Source: Polynucleobacter asymbioticus (lineage in GTDB: Bacteria; Pseudomonadota; Gammaproteobacteria; Burkholderiales; Burkholderiaceae). From it: DNA of 64,000 nt. Below are positions 28,730-38,181 of this stretch, one piece after another. The notes beneath the pieces are model-generated. The model was not told the DNA's origin, did no database searches, and saw only the letters and a program-made list of their open reading frames with translations. The position numbers and the translations under genes are program-made. The DNA lies in NCBI RefSeq assembly GCF_018687575.1, contig NZ_CP061297.1, positions 372,001 through 436,000 on the forward strand. Reading direction: 5' to 3'. Numbering within the stretch: position 1 is the stretch's first letter; the number at the start of each line of letters is the position of its first letter.

Positions 28730-29988
28730 GCATTCTTTTAGGTTGTATTGCGGATGACTTTACAGGCGCTACTGATTTGGCAAATAACTTGGTACGCAAT
28801 GGCATGCGTGTTTCACAAACAATTGGCATTCCAAAAGACCCATTAAATATCGAGTTAGATGCAGTAGTAGTAGCACTCAAGTCCAGAAATCTGGAGCCCG
28901 AGGAAGCTGTAACTCAGTCATTAGAAGCATTGGAGTATTTGCTCTCACAAGGAGCGCAACAGATATTCTTTAAATACTGCTCCACATTTGACAGCACCCC
29001 TAGGGGAAACATCGGTCCAGTAACGGAGGCTCTGATGGCGGCTTTGGGGGCAGACTTTACTATTGCAACACCTGCTTTTCCAGACAATGGGCGAAGTGTA
29101 TTTAAAGGCTATCTATTTGTTGGCGATCAGCTGTTAAGTGAGTCTGGGATGCGTGACCATCCATTAACTCCGATGACGGATGCAAATCTGGTGAGGGTCA
29201 TGCAGGCCCAATGTCAGCATCAGGTGGGCTTAATTGAATATCAACATATTCTTGCTGGTGCCGATGCCATATCTTCTAGTATGGATCGCTTAAAAGCATC
29301 AAATAAAAAAATTGCCATTGTTGATGCGGTGACTAATGATGACTTATATCGTATTGCGCCCGCATTAAAAGACCTCCCTTTAATTACCGGAGGCTCTGGT
29401 ATAGCAATCGGACTTCCAGCTAACTTTGGCCTTAGTGCTCACCCAGCATCCAGCAAGCTTCCACCTGCTGGTGGATATCAGGCAATTGTTTCAGGTAGTT
29501 GTTCGCAGGCTACCAACCTCCAGGTTGAAAGCTTTCAAAATTTAGGTGGCGCAACGTATTCTGTGAATCCGCTTGATTTAACTGAGAAATCTGTAGAGCA
29601 GCTAGTGGGAGAAGTTTTAGCCTGGGCAGAACCTCGGCTCTTGCTTGGCCCGGTGTTGGTTTATTCGTCAGCAGGACCTGATCGAGTCAAGGAAGTACAA
29701 GCGCAGCTTGGAGTTCAGGCTGCAGGTAGCTCAATAGAGAGCCTATTGGGATTGGTCGCGAAAGGCCTTGTTGCTCTTGGAGTGGGACAGTTATTGGTTG
29801 CTGGCGGAGAGACCTCCGGCGCATGTGTGAAAGCTTTGGGTATTGATCAAATGCAGATTGGCCAACAAATTGATCCAGGCGTACCTTGGTGTTATGCGGA
29901 GGTTCACGATAAGCCTTTGCATCTTGCGTTAAAGTCTGGAAACTTTGGCGCACCAGATTTTTTTACAAATGCCTTCTCAAAACTGTGA
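28726..29988 (+). CDS. otnK: 3-oxo-tetronate kinase (four-carbon acid sugar kinase, DUF1537)
   Basis: Phosphorylates the 2-oxo-tetronate product at the terminal hydroxyl. The N-terminal domain begins LLGCIADDFTGATDLANNL, the family signature, and the C-terminal domain has VAGGETSGACVKALG. Length 420 aa is normal. It starts with GTG overlapping the ltnD stop (GTGA), which indicates translational coupling, and its own stop overlaps the next start in the same way. Confidence 0.9.
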   Translation: MSILLGCIADDFTGATDLANNLVRNGMRVSQTIGIPKDPLNIELDAVVVALKSRNLEPEEAVTQSLEALEYLLSQGAQQIFFKYCSTFDSTPRGNIGPVTEALMAALGADFTIATPAFPDNGRSVFKGYLFVGDQLLSESGMRDHPLTPMTDANLVRVMQAQCQHQVGLIEYQHILAGADAISSSMDRLKASNKKIAIVDAVTNDDLYRIAPALKDLPLITGGSGIAIGLPANFGLSAHPASSKLPPAGGYQAIVSGSCSQATNLQVESFQNLGGATYSVNPLDLTEKSVEQLVGEVLAWAEPRLLLGPVLVYSSAGPDRVKEVQAQLGVQAAGSSIESLLGLVAKGLVALGVGQLLVAGGETSGACVKALGIDQMQIGQQIDPGVPWCYAEVHDKPLHLALKSGNFGAPDFFTNAFSKL

Positions 29989-30683
29989 GAAAAATGATGA
30001 TTGAGCAATTAGCAAGAGAAGAGATTTGTAGGGTGGGTAAAAGTTTATTTGATCGATCCTACGTCCATGCAACTGCAGGCAATATTAGTGTTCGTATTGA
30101 GGATGGTTTTTTAATTACACCCACAGATGCCTGTCTCGGATTTCTTGATCCTGATCGACTGGCTAAGATTGACATGCATGGGCGGCAGCTCAGTGGTGAT
30201 AAGGCTAGCAAGACAATGGCCCTGCATGCCGCCATTTACAATACAGCAGGGCAATTTGATCAAGATATCTCTTGCATTATTCATACTCATAGTACGCACT
30301 GCGTAGCCTTGACTCTTGAATCCAAGACTCCAAGTAGCGACGACGAAGCATTACCCGAACTATTGCCTGCAATCACGCCATATTTTGTGATGAAAGTAGG
30401 TCACGTACCGACTATTACTTATGCAAGCCCTGGTTCAGCTAAAACGATTGAATACGTAGAGCAGGCAATTGAGGTTTACGGACAGGCTGGAACACCACTA
30501 CGCGCTTGTATGTTGTCGCGCTTGGGGCCGTATGTATGGAACAGCTCACCTAGTTCAGCAATGGCTACTCTAGAAGAGTTGGAAGAAACGGCAAAACTTT
30601 TTTATCTCAAAAATACTTTAATTAAGTCACTGACGGATGTGCAGTTAAATGAATTGCGGACTGCATTTGCAGTCCGCTGGTAA
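29985..30683 (+). CDS. otnC: 3-oxo-tetronate 4-phosphate decarboxylase (class II aldolase family)
   Basis: Aldolase-like zinc enzyme that decarboxylates 3-oxo-tetronate 4-phosphate to dihydroxyacetone phosphate, ending the threonate/erythronate route. Visible are HATAGNISVRIEDGFLITP near residue 28 and the metal-binding HTHSTHCVALT near residue 101. Length is about 232 aa. A GTG at 29985 overlaps the otnK stop (GTGA); an ATG nine bases later at 29994 is an alternative start. The last codons contain a perfect palindrome (separate entry). Confidence 0.88.
   Translation: MRKMMIEQLAREEICRVGKSLFDRSYVHATAGNISVRIEDGFLITPTDACLGFLDPDRLAKIDMHGRQLSGDKASKTMALHAAIYNTAGQFDQDISCIIHTHSTHCVALTLESKTPSSDDEALPELLPAITPYFVMKVGHVPTITYASPGSAKTIEYVEQAIEVYGQAGTPLRACMLSRLGPYVWNSSPSSAMATLEELEETAKLFYLKNTLIKSLTDVQLNELRTAFAVRW
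30656..30677. repeat. Perfect 22-base palindrome at the 3' end of otnC
   Basis: GCGGACTGCA-TT-TGCAGTCCGC: 10-base arms with a two-base centre, entirely inside the final codons of otnC and six bases before its TAA. The Bug gene ends on the other strand at 30703. No T-run follows on the plus strand, so it is either a Rho-independent-like stop without U-tract or an mRNA 3' end protector. Confidence 0.6.
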
Positions 30684-30702
30684 TTACTGAAAGTAGATTG
30701 AA

Positions 30703-31680
30703 TTAATCTAGTTCAATCTTGGCGTAATCAACTACCTTTTTCCATCTTTGGGCATCAGCCTTAATAAACTCAGCCGACTTTGCTGCATTCATAAAGTCTA
30801 CCGTAGCCCCAAGCTTGGAGAGTGAATCAGCTACATCCTTTTGAGCCACAGTCTTTTGAATACTGTTTTGTAATTTCAAAGAAATGTCTGCTGGTAAACC
30901 TTTCGGTGCAGCGATGCCAAAATAAGCTGATACCTGAAAGTTAGGAAAGCCTGCTTCTTGCATTGTTGGAACTTGAGGAAGGGCAGGATTTCTCGTGGTG
31001 CTAGTCACAGCAAGCGCCTTTAATTTACCGCTTTTAATCAAACCAAGCGCTGGGGGAAGATTGTCAAACATAAAGTCGATATCTTTAGATACTAGCGCTA
31101 CGTTCGCTAAAGATGAGCCTCGGTAAGGGATATGAACCACGTAAATACCAGCCTGACTCTTGAGCATCTCAGCACTGAGGTTCAGTGAGGTGCCATTTCC
31201 ATTAGAGCCGTAGTTCATCTTGCCTGGAGACTCTTTTGCGCGCTTCACCAATTCAGCTACTGAGTTAATCCCAGAATCAGGGTTTACTAACAGCACATTC
31301 GGTAGCTGCCCAAAGATAGCAATCGGCTCAATGTTGCTTGGATTGTAAGGAAGGGTTTTATAAATTGCCGGGCTAATTGAAAGTGGTGGCGAGGCCATTA
31401 GCAGTGTGTAGCCATCTGGATTGGCTTTTGCAACTTCTGCTGCGCCAAGATTACCGCCTGCACCAGGTTTGTTGTCTACAACAATAGCTTGTCCAAGATC
31501 GTTTGAAAGTGCCGGAGTAATTAAGCGGGCAACGTTATCGATCAGGCCGCCAGGTGGGAATGGCACAACGAGTTTAATGGGCTTATTCGGATAAGGAGTT
31601 TGCGCAAACCCAAAACCCGAGCTGGCCAACATCATCAGAACCGCAGATTTTTTTAATATTGATATCAGGTGATTTTTCAT
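30703..31680 (-). CDS. Bug/TctC-family periplasmic solute-binding protein
   Basis: A 325-aa extracytoplasmic receptor. The signal peptide is about 26 residues with a cleavage site after GFGFA. The TctC signature YPNKPIKLVVPFPPGG follows, with the conserved GAGGNLGAAEVAKANPDGYTLL segment and HIPYRG. Such proteins bind carboxylates and work with TctAB membrane subunits; none is encoded in this window, so this is an orphan receptor, as is common in Burkholderiales. It is convergent with the threonate/erythronate operon, so a four-carbon acid is a reasonable but unproven ligand. Confidence 0.88.
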   Translation of the reverse strand: MKNHLISILKKSAVLMMLASSGFGFAQTPYPNKPIKLVVPFPPGGLIDNVARLITPALSNDLGQAIVVDNKPGAGGNLGAAEVAKANPDGYTLLMASPPLSISPAIYKTLPYNPSNIEPIAIFGQLPNVLLVNPDSGINSVAELVKRAKESPGKMNYGSNGNGTSLNLSAEMLKSQAGIYVVHIPYRGSSLANVALVSKDIDFMFDNLPPALGLIKSGKLKALAVTSTTRNPALPQVPTMQEAGFPNFQVSAYFGIAAPKGLPADISLKLQNSIQKTVAQKDVADSLSKLGATVDFMNAAKSAEFIKADAQRWKKVVDYAKIELD

Positions 31681-31762
31681 AAAAGCTCAATTTTTTTGTT
31701 GAAAAAAGTACATGCACTGTCAAGGCAAAGGTTAGCACGAACCCGTCTACTCAGTTAATGGC

Positions 31763-32704
31763 TTAGATTTCGTAAGTTTCCGACTCGCTATTCATGGCTT
31801 GCTCCACAATTTTCTTGGTGAGCGTTGGTGAGAATAGTTCGATAAACGTGTACACAAAAGAACGCAAGTAAGCACCTTGTTTAACGCCCAAATGGGTAAC
31901 GTTGTTGCCAAACAAATGCCCAACTGGAATGACTCGAAGATTGCGATCTCGATCTGCGTCATAAGCTAACCCAGCAACAATCCCCACGCCCATTCCTGTT
32001 TCAACGTAGGTCTTGATCACGTCTGCATCAATCGCTTCCAAAATAATATCGGGGCTTAGATTGCGTTGTGCAAATGCAGCGTCAATTTTGCTTCTACCCG
32101 CAAATGCTTTGTCATACGTAATAAGCGGATATTTTGCAATCTCTTCCAGGGTAATGGTCGATTGGTTGAGAAGGGGGTGGCTCAGCGGCACCATAACAAC
32201 GTGTTGCCATTGATAGCCCGGAAGTGCCAGTACACCTGGAGTATTAGCAATACCTTCTGTTGCAATCGCAATGTCAGCGCGATCATGAATGAGTAGCTCT
32301 GCGATTTGCCCCGGACTTCCCTGTTGAATACTGACCCGAACCTTCGGAAAGCGTTTAGTAAATTCAGTTAGCACCTTAGGTAATGCATAACGTGCTTGGG
32401 TATGGGTGGTCGCAATCACAAAGTTGCCCTGATCTTGACTCGCAAAGTCTTTGCCGACCCTACGCAAGGTTTCTACTTCATCCAAAATGCGCTCAATCGA
32501 TGAGAGGATGCGCTTACCAGGCTCAGTTAGTGAGCGGATGCGCTTGCCATGGCGTCGGAATATTTCTACGCCAAGCTCATCTTCAAGTTCAATAATGGCC
32601 TTTGAAACCCCAGGCTGAGAGGTGAATAGCGCTTTAGCTGCTGATGTGAGATTGAAGTTCTGTCTTACAGCTTCGCGGACAAATCGAAATTGGTGCAAAT
32701 TCAT
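31763..32704 (-). CDS. cysB: LysR-family regulator, CysB type
   Basis: 313-aa LysR regulator with an N-terminal HTH (NLTSAAKALFTSQPGVSKAI) and ELGVEIFRRHGKRIRSLTEPG, close to CysB/Cbl/SsuR, the activators of sulfur assimilation in proteobacteria. The effector domain (about 90-300) includes TTHTQARYALP and the GMGVGIVAG loop. It is 62 bases downstream of lptG on the same strand, and a TauE/SafE-type exporter is encoded elsewhere in the window (42171). The region before the start contains ATATC-N6-GATAT (32721-32736), a possible autoregulatory site. Confidence 0.87.
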   Translation of the reverse strand: MNLHQFRFVREAVRQNFNLTSAAKALFTSQPGVSKAIIELEDELGVEIFRRHGKRIRSLTEPGKRILSSIERILDEVETLRRVGKDFASQDQGNFVIATTHTQARYALPKVLTEFTKRFPKVRVSIQQGSPGQIAELLIHDRADIAIATEGIANTPGVLALPGYQWQHVVMVPLSHPLLNQSTITLEEIAKYPLITYDKAFAGRSKIDAAFAQRNLSPDIILEAIDADVIKTYVETGMGVGIVAGLAYDADRDRNLRVIPVGHLFGNNVTHLGVKQGAYLRSFVYTFIELFSPTLTKKIVEQAMNSESETYEI

Positions 32705-32766
32705 ATGGATTCCATTCTTTATATCAACTGCGATATAGGAATCAGATTCTATATGATTTTGAGGTA

Positions 32767-33921
32767 TTAAGCTCTAGATACCCAACGTAAACCCACAATC
32801 GCCAAAATGAAATAAAGCAGTGGAGGAGTAAGGGCAGTCAGTAATGCGGGCCATGAGCCCAGAAGTCCCACATTGGAGAAGAGGGAATTGAAAAGCTGGA
32901 AGCTCATACCGAGCATGATGCCGCCGAATACTTTGATGCCAACACTGCCTGCTCGAACTTTTAGATAGGCAAATGGCAGGGCCAGGGTCAGCATGACAAA
33001 AATCGTGAACGGATAGATCACTTTTTTCCAGAACGCAATGGAGTGCCGATGCGCATCCTGCTTGTTGTCTCTTAAGTGGGAAATGAAGCGACCTAAACTA
33101 AAGATCGACATTTTTTCTGGGCTGACTAACAGTACGCTTAAAATTTGTGGCGTGACTTCAGAGTCTAAGCTGACGATTGGATGTGAGAAAGTTTGTGCTG
33201 AATACAACGGGTTCAGTGGGTCAGTCTGCTTGGTTTCTTTAAAGCGAGTTTCAGTGACGTCATCCAGAATCCAAGTCCCAGCTTGATCAAATCGTCCAGA
33301 CACAGCGCTACGAATGGAGAGTAGGCGATACGCATCATCAAACTCATACATGCGAATATTTTTGATTTCGTTGTCTTGTTCAATTTTGCCAACGTTGACA
33401 TAGCGAACTCCCTGTCTAATGGGCCCGCTACCATCCTCATCACGTAAGCGATCTTTAACCCAAACGCCAGTTTTGAATTGAGAGCTATAGGATGATCCCA
33501 AAGCCTTCATCCGAATCTTTTCAGATAGGTTTTCGGTGTAGGGTCCCAGCCATTCGCTCATCACGAGGGTAACAATCACCAGTGGCAAAGAAATTTTTGC
33601 TAGGGTGCTTAAGCCTCTACGCATGTCCAATCCAGCGATGCGCAAAATCGTGAACTCAGATTGACTTGCTAGCATCGCAAATACATAGATGCTTCCAATC
33701 AAACCAGCGATTGGAATGATCTCAGAAATACGACTAGGTGCCTTTAATAAAACATGGAGTAGCGCTAATGGCAGGGTGTATTGCCCTTTAACTGAACCAA
33801 GCTCACTCAGGATGTCAAAAAATAAAAACAGCGCCACCAAGGCAAATAGGATGAAGCCAAAAGCAGCATAAATCTGCCTGGCTAAATAGCGTTCAAATAT
33901 GTAGGGAAATAGATATTTCAT
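32767..33921 (-). CDS. lptG: LPS export system permease LptG
   Basis: Inner-membrane subunit of LptB2FG, which extracts LPS and passes it to LptC. The N-terminus YIFERYLARQIYAAFGFILFALVALFLFFDIL is the LptG first helix; about three further helices follow near 60-120 and three at the C-terminus, with a periplasmic beta-jellyroll between (about 130-290). Length 384 aa. The start overlaps the lptF stop by four bases (ATGA), the usual lptFG order. Confidence 0.94.
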   Translation of the reverse strand: MKYLFPYIFERYLARQIYAAFGFILFALVALFLFFDILSELGSVKGQYTLPLALLHVLLKAPSRISEIIPIAGLIGSIYVFAMLASQSEFTILRIAGLDMRRGLSTLAKISLPLVIVTLVMSEWLGPYTENLSEKIRMKALGSSYSSQFKTGVWVKDRLRDEDGSGPIRQGVRYVNVGKIEQDNEIKNIRMYEFDDAYRLLSIRSAVSGRFDQAGTWILDDVTETRFKETKQTDPLNPLYSAQTFSHPIVSLDSEVTPQILSVLLVSPEKMSIFSLGRFISHLRDNKQDAHRHSIAFWKKVIYPFTIFVMLTLALPFAYLKVRAGSVGIKVFGGIMLGMSFQLFNSLFSNVGLLGSWPALLTALTPPLLYFILAIVGLRWVSRA

Positions 33922-35033
33922 CTATTGGCCAAGAATGAAGGTAGTTGACGGCGCCACCATTTCAACGATGGGTTGATGCGGTTTCGAATCAGTAAAAAAG
34001 CAATGCTAAATGCAAGTGCATGTATGGGCCAAGCTGCTACAAAAACGTTTACCTTGCCTTGTGACACGAAGTTTTGAGTGAGATTGAGGAGGTTGCTATA
34101 GATGAGATAAATCAGCACGGCATAAAACATCGCGGTGTAGTTACCCAGTCTTGGGTTGACGTAGGCAAGTGGAATAGCAATGAGCACCAAACCTAATGCC
34201 ATTAATGGCAAGCCAATTCTCCAGAGTAATTCAGCGTAATTCGGATTCAATGCGGCTGGATTCGGATCGTTCAGTAGTTCGGAGACTGTTTTTTCCCGAT
34301 CGCGTGGCGCAGGATCGAGCGCGCTTTTACTATGAATATTTGTACTGTATTGCGCGAACTCTAAAATTCTGAAATCCGGTTGCGTGGGGAGTCCTTCATA
34401 GCGACGACCATTATTCAGCACAATCGATTTTCCGCCCCCTGCTGCATTCTCAATAAATCCAGTAGAAGCAACAGCAATACTGAGTCGTCCATTTTTGGTT
34501 TCTGCGGCAAAGATATTTTTTACTTCACTTTTATCAACATCGAGCTCTTCAATGAAAAATACACGTTCTGCTTTGGCCGATTCTCTAAATTGGCCTGCCG
34601 CAACCATGGAGACATCGCTACGCTGTTGAAAGCGTTGACTGATGATGGTAGATTCGCGATTAGCCCAAGGCCAAACAAAGAGGGCTAAGAGTGCGATGAT
34701 GACAATAAGGGGTGCTGCAAAGCGCAGGATTGGTCGAATGAGGCTGGCGATACTCAGACCGCTTGCGAACCAAACAATCATTTCAGAGTCTTTGTACCAG
34801 CGAACTAGCACTATTAAGACGGCTACAAACAGGGATACCGTCAGAAGAACAGCCATGTAGCCAAGCGTGGCTAGCGTAATTAAAACGAGAGCATCTTCTG
34901 GATTAACGGCTCCGTTGGCCGCAAAGCCCAGAATTCGGATGACTAGAGTGGTAATCATGATGGTGACCAAGACCAAAAAAACGCCACCAGTCGTAAAACT
35001 GAGTTCGCGGCGAAGGGCTTGGTGAAAAATCAT
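33918..35033 (-). CDS. lptF: LPS export system permease LptF
   Basis: Partner of LptG. The sequence starts MIFHQALRRELSFTTGGVF, with helices near 15-40, 55-80 and 95-120, a periplasmic domain and three C-terminal helices. Length 371 aa is normal. It is first in the lptFG pair and divergent from pepA over 118 bases, the standard arrangement in proteobacteria, where the gene pair flanks pepA. Confidence 0.94.
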   Translation of the reverse strand: MIFHQALRRELSFTTGGVFLVLVTIMITTLVIRILGFAANGAVNPEDALVLITLATLGYMAVLLTVSLFVAVLIVLVRWYKDSEMIVWFASGLSIASLIRPILRFAAPLIVIIALLALFVWPWANRESTIISQRFQQRSDVSMVAAGQFRESAKAERVFFIEELDVDKSEVKNIFAAETKNGRLSIAVASTGFIENAAGGGKSIVLNNGRRYEGLPTQPDFRILEFAQYSTNIHSKSALDPAPRDREKTVSELLNDPNPAALNPNYAELLWRIGLPLMALGLVLIAIPLAYVNPRLGNYTAMFYAVLIYLIYSNLLNLTQNFVSQGKVNVFVAAWPIHALAFSIAFLLIRNRINPSLKWWRRQLPSFLANR

Positions 35034-35151
35034 GAATAGATAATGGCCTGGCTGTTATTGGCTCACTCAAGGTGTGAACCTGCATCTCGGAGGATAATGG
35101 ATAAATACCTATTTTTTCCCTTGAATTGACTTAAAAATACCTCAAGACATC

Positions 35152-36753
35152 ATGACTATTCAATTTAGCACTAAGAATTTCGCGCAAGTCGATCTGAAGA
35201 ACCCTAAGCAGATCAAAGCAAGTCTCACCACTTTATTAGGACAGAACTCCGATTGCTTGGTTTTGGCCTACTCCAAGGCTGATTTAGATACCTTGGCGGC
35301 CGCTAAATCGAAGTCTGGACTTTTGATCGAGCTGGATCGCCTGCTGGGCGGCTCTATCACCCACGCCAACGTCGTTGGTGACCTCGATGCCCAGCAAGCA
35401 TCGACCTGTGTGCTTCGTGCCGAAAAATCTTGGGCTACATCTGGCGTAAAAGTAAAACGTATTCTTTTGATATCTTTGGGTGACTTAGCTTCTGCTAGTG
35501 CACGCAGCCTGACGTCCTATTCAAAAATTGCTCGCGCTGCGTTGAAGCAGTTGAGCGGCGGTTCCATCCAAAATGCTTTGTGGTTCATTCCGAGTTTTGC
35601 CTTAGGCCATCGCGCAGAGTTCATCGCTGAAGAGGTGCGTTTGACGATTCAGTATGCAGGTGATCAAGCCTATCGCTTTGGTGTTCGTCAGCCAGCCATG
35701 AAGTTCAAGGCCAAAGATAAGGCCGATACTTTTACTCACTTAATCTTTGCTAGTAATGACACTTGCGCAAAAGAACTCAAGGCTGCAGTACCAGAGGGTG
35801 CCGCAATGGTTGAGGGTATGAACTTGGCTAAGGATTTAGGCAATTTGCCTCCCAATATTTGCACGCCAACCTATTTAGGTAAAGCAGCGCAGGGTCTTAG
35901 TAAAAAGACCGGCCTTAAGGTCGAAGTCTTGGGGCGCAAGCAAATTGAAGCTCTAGGAATGGGCTCATTCCTATCAGTCGCTCAAGGTTCAGATACGCCC
36001 CCACAATTTATTGTGATGCGTCACCAGGGCGGCAAAGTGGGTGAGGCTCCAATTGTGTTGGTAGGCAAAGGTATCACTTTTGATACCGGTGGTATTTCTC
36101 TTAAGCCTGGTGAGGCGATGGATGAGATGAAGTACGACATGTGCGGCGCTGCCTCCGTGATTGGCACGATGTACGCTACCGCTTTAATGAAGCTGAAGAA
36201 GAATGTCATCGGCGTGATTCCGACCTGTGAAAATATGCCTTCCGGTAATGCCACTCGCCCTGGAGATATTGTGAAGAGTATGTCGGGGCAAACGATTGAG
36301 ATTCTGAATACTGATGCAGAAGGCCGTTTGATTTTGTGTGATGCCTTAACTTACGTTGAGCGCTTTAAACCTCAGGCTGTCATTGATGTGGCTACCTTAA
36401 CCGGGGCTTGCATCATTGCATTAGGCCATGTGCATAGTGGCGTATTCTCTGATGATGAGGGTTTAGTTGCCTCCCTCACTAAAGCTGGCCATGCTTCTTT
36501 GGATACCGTATGGCGTTTACCTCTAGATCCGGCTTATCACGAGCAGCTCAAATCCAATTTTGCAGATGTAGCAAATATTGGCGGGCGCCCAGCAGGTAGC
36601 GTTACCGCAGCTTGCTTCCTATCGCGCTTCACCGAAAAATATAAATGGGCTCACTTGGATATCGCTGGAACTGCTTGGAAGAGTGGCGCCGCTAAAGGTT
36701 CAACTGGCCGCCCAGTGCCTTTGCTTGTGAATTACTTATTAGATCAAAAGTAA
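35152..36753 (+). CDS. pepA: Leucyl aminopeptidase PepA
   Basis: Cytosolic two-metal M17 aminopeptidase, releasing N-terminal residues from peptides; in some bacteria it also binds DNA. The signature NTDAEGRL is at residues 386-393 and the metal/active-site segment GKGITFDTGGISLKP lies near 306. The N-terminal macro-like domain is longer than in E. coli (533 versus 503 aa). It heads a probable pepA-holC-lgt unit. Confidence 0.95.
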   Translation: MTIQFSTKNFAQVDLKNPKQIKASLTTLLGQNSDCLVLAYSKADLDTLAAAKSKSGLLIELDRLLGGSITHANVVGDLDAQQASTCVLRAEKSWATSGVKVKRILLISLGDLASASARSLTSYSKIARAALKQLSGGSIQNALWFIPSFALGHRAEFIAEEVRLTIQYAGDQAYRFGVRQPAMKFKAKDKADTFTHLIFASNDTCAKELKAAVPEGAAMVEGMNLAKDLGNLPPNICTPTYLGKAAQGLSKKTGLKVEVLGRKQIEALGMGSFLSVAQGSDTPPQFIVMRHQGGKVGEAPIVLVGKGITFDTGGISLKPGEAMDEMKYDMCGAASVIGTMYATALMKLKKNVIGVIPTCENMPSGNATRPGDIVKSMSGQTIEILNTDAEGRLILCDALTYVERFKPQAVIDVATLTGACIIALGHVHSGVFSDDEGLVASLTKAGHASLDTVWRLPLDPAYHEQLKSNFADVANIGGRPAGSVTAACFLSRFTEKYKWAHLDIAGTAWKSGAAKGSTGRPVPLLVNYLLDQK

Positions 36754-36769
36754 GCATAGAGAGTAATTG

Positions 36770-37234
36770 ATGGCCCGTATTGATTTTCATAGCAACGTTA
36801 GCGATAAGCTGGAATACGCTTGCCGCTTAACGCGCAAGATCTGGAGTGCTACTCCAGCTGGCGAGCCTGTTCGCCATGTTGTGATGGTTGGCGATAAAGC
36901 CGATCTCAAAAAGTTAGATGAACTTCTATGGACATTTAGCGCCACGGATTTCTTGCCTCATTGCTTTATTGAAGATGAGGCTGCAATGGACACCCCCATT
37001 TTGCTAACTGAACATTTTCTGGCGCCTGCCTTATCTCAGCTTCCGCATGCCGATGTATTGATTCACCTAGGCATGAAAATGCCGCCAGATGTTCCTGCAT
37101 TACTGGCACGCTTTCCTCGTATTGTTGAGGTTGTCACGATCAATGAGGCGGAACGCCTTGCAGGACGCGAGCGTTATAAAGCCTATCGCGACTTAGGCCA
37201 TGAGTTACATAACTTCGATCAATCCAAAGCGTGA
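36770..37234 (+). CDS. holC: DNA polymerase III chi subunit
   Basis: Links the clamp loader to SSB. The 154-aa protein starts MARIDFHSN and has FHSNVSDKLEYACRL, the VVMVGD strand, LWTFSATDFLPH and the C-terminal RERYKAYRDLGHEL, all typical of HolC. The ATG at 36770 is preferred to the overlapping TTG at 36767. It follows pepA by 16 bases, the same neighbourhood seen widely in proteobacteria. Confidence 0.92.
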   Translation: MARIDFHSNVSDKLEYACRLTRKIWSATPAGEPVRHVVMVGDKADLKKLDELLWTFSATDFLPHCFIEDEAAMDTPILLTEHFLAPALSQLPHADVLIHLGMKMPPDVPALLARFPRIVEVVTINEAERLAGRERYKAYRDLGHELHNFDQSKA

Positions 37235-37253
37235 TCATCAGTAGACCTGACGC

Positions 37254-38051
37254 ATGTTGATTCATCCAGAATTTGATCCTGCTGCAATTCGGATTGGCTC
37301 ATTTGCCATTCATTGGTATGGCTTGATGTATCTCCTGGCCTTTACCCAATTCTTGTTATTGGGTCGTCTGCGTATTCGTGCACCGCGCTATCAATCCTTA
37401 GGTTGGTCGTATAAGGATCTTGAGGACCTTTTATTTGCTGGAGTCTTGGGTGTAGTTTTGGGTGGGCGTTTGGGTTACACCTTGTTTTATATGCCAGCCT
37501 ACTATTTCGCAAATCCTTTGAGTATCTTCAAGATATGGGAAGGTGGCATGTCTTTCCACGGCGGCCTTCTGGGTGTTTTATTGGCCTTACTCTGGTTTGC
37601 CCAACGTCGCAAAGTTTCATTCTTTGTTGTGAGTGATCTAGTTGCGCCGCTGGTGCCATTTGGTTTGGCATTTGGTCGCCTCGGTAATTTTATTAATGGT
37701 GAGTTATGGGGTAGGCCAACAGACCTGCCTTGGGCTATGGTGTTCCCCATGGTTGACTCCATTCCACGTCATCCCTCCCAAATTTACCAATTCTTAGGCG
37801 AAGGGATTTGTCTGGGGATCATTCTCTGGATTTATTCCAGTAAGCCGCGCAGGGTGGGTCAGATTTCAGGACTATTTTTGCTGGGTTATGGCCTATGTCG
37901 TTTCTTGGCGGAGTTTGCTCGCGAGCCCGATGCCTTCTTGGGTCTCTTGGGACTAGGCTTGTCGATGGGGCAGTGGCTCTCAGTACCCATGATTATTTTT
38001 GGAATTTACCTTATAGTTAGAGTAAATACGAAAAACGGCAGCTATCAGTAG
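37254..38051 (+). CDS. lgt: Prolipoprotein diacylglyceryl transferase
   Basis: Inner-membrane enzyme that adds diacylglycerol to the lipobox cysteine of lipoproteins. The essential H-G-G-L-L-G (H102) and the signature [14 protein letters not shown] with R142 and N145 are visible; about seven transmembrane helices. Length 265 aa. It is 19 bases after holC. The lipoprotein at the left edge of the window is a possible substrate. Confidence 0.95.
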   Translation: MLIHPEFDPAAIRIGSFAIHWYGLMYLLAFTQFLLLGRLRIRAPRYQSLGWSYKDLEDLLFAGVLGVVLGGRLGYTLFYMPAYYFANPLSIFKIWEGGMSFHGGLLGVLLALLWFAQRRKVSFFVVSDLVAPLVPFGLAFGRLGNFINGELWGRPTDLPWAMVFPMVDSIPRHPSQIYQFLGEGICLGIILWIYSSKPRRVGQISGLFLLGYGLCRFLAEFAREPDAFLGLLGLGLSMGQWLSVPMIIFGIYLIVRVNTKNGSYQ

Positions 38052-38079
38052 TTAAAAATCAGGTTTCCTAGGTCTTTTG

Positions 38080-38103
38080 TAGTCAATTTTCTAAATTTGA
38101 CTA
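38080..38103. promoter_or_regulatory. Inverted repeat upstream of malonyl-CoA decarboxylase gene
   Basis: TAGTCAA (38080-38086) and TTGACTA (38097-38103) form perfect 7-base arms separated by 10 A/T-rich bases. A third half-like copy TTGACTG follows near 38130. The element lies about 80 bases upstream of the ATG and is a plausible regulator binding site; no regulator gene lies next to it. Confidence 0.4.
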
Positions 38104-38181
38104 AATTACCTTGTAATACATTGGTCTTTTGACTGAAATTGCCTAATTTTTGAGCATTTTTACTAAAACTGAGGGAAACCC

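Noticed and set aside
27629..31763. Integrated island at tRNA-Leu
   Set aside because: No integrase gene and no repeat of the tRNA 3' end was found downstream; the accessory content alone is not enough.
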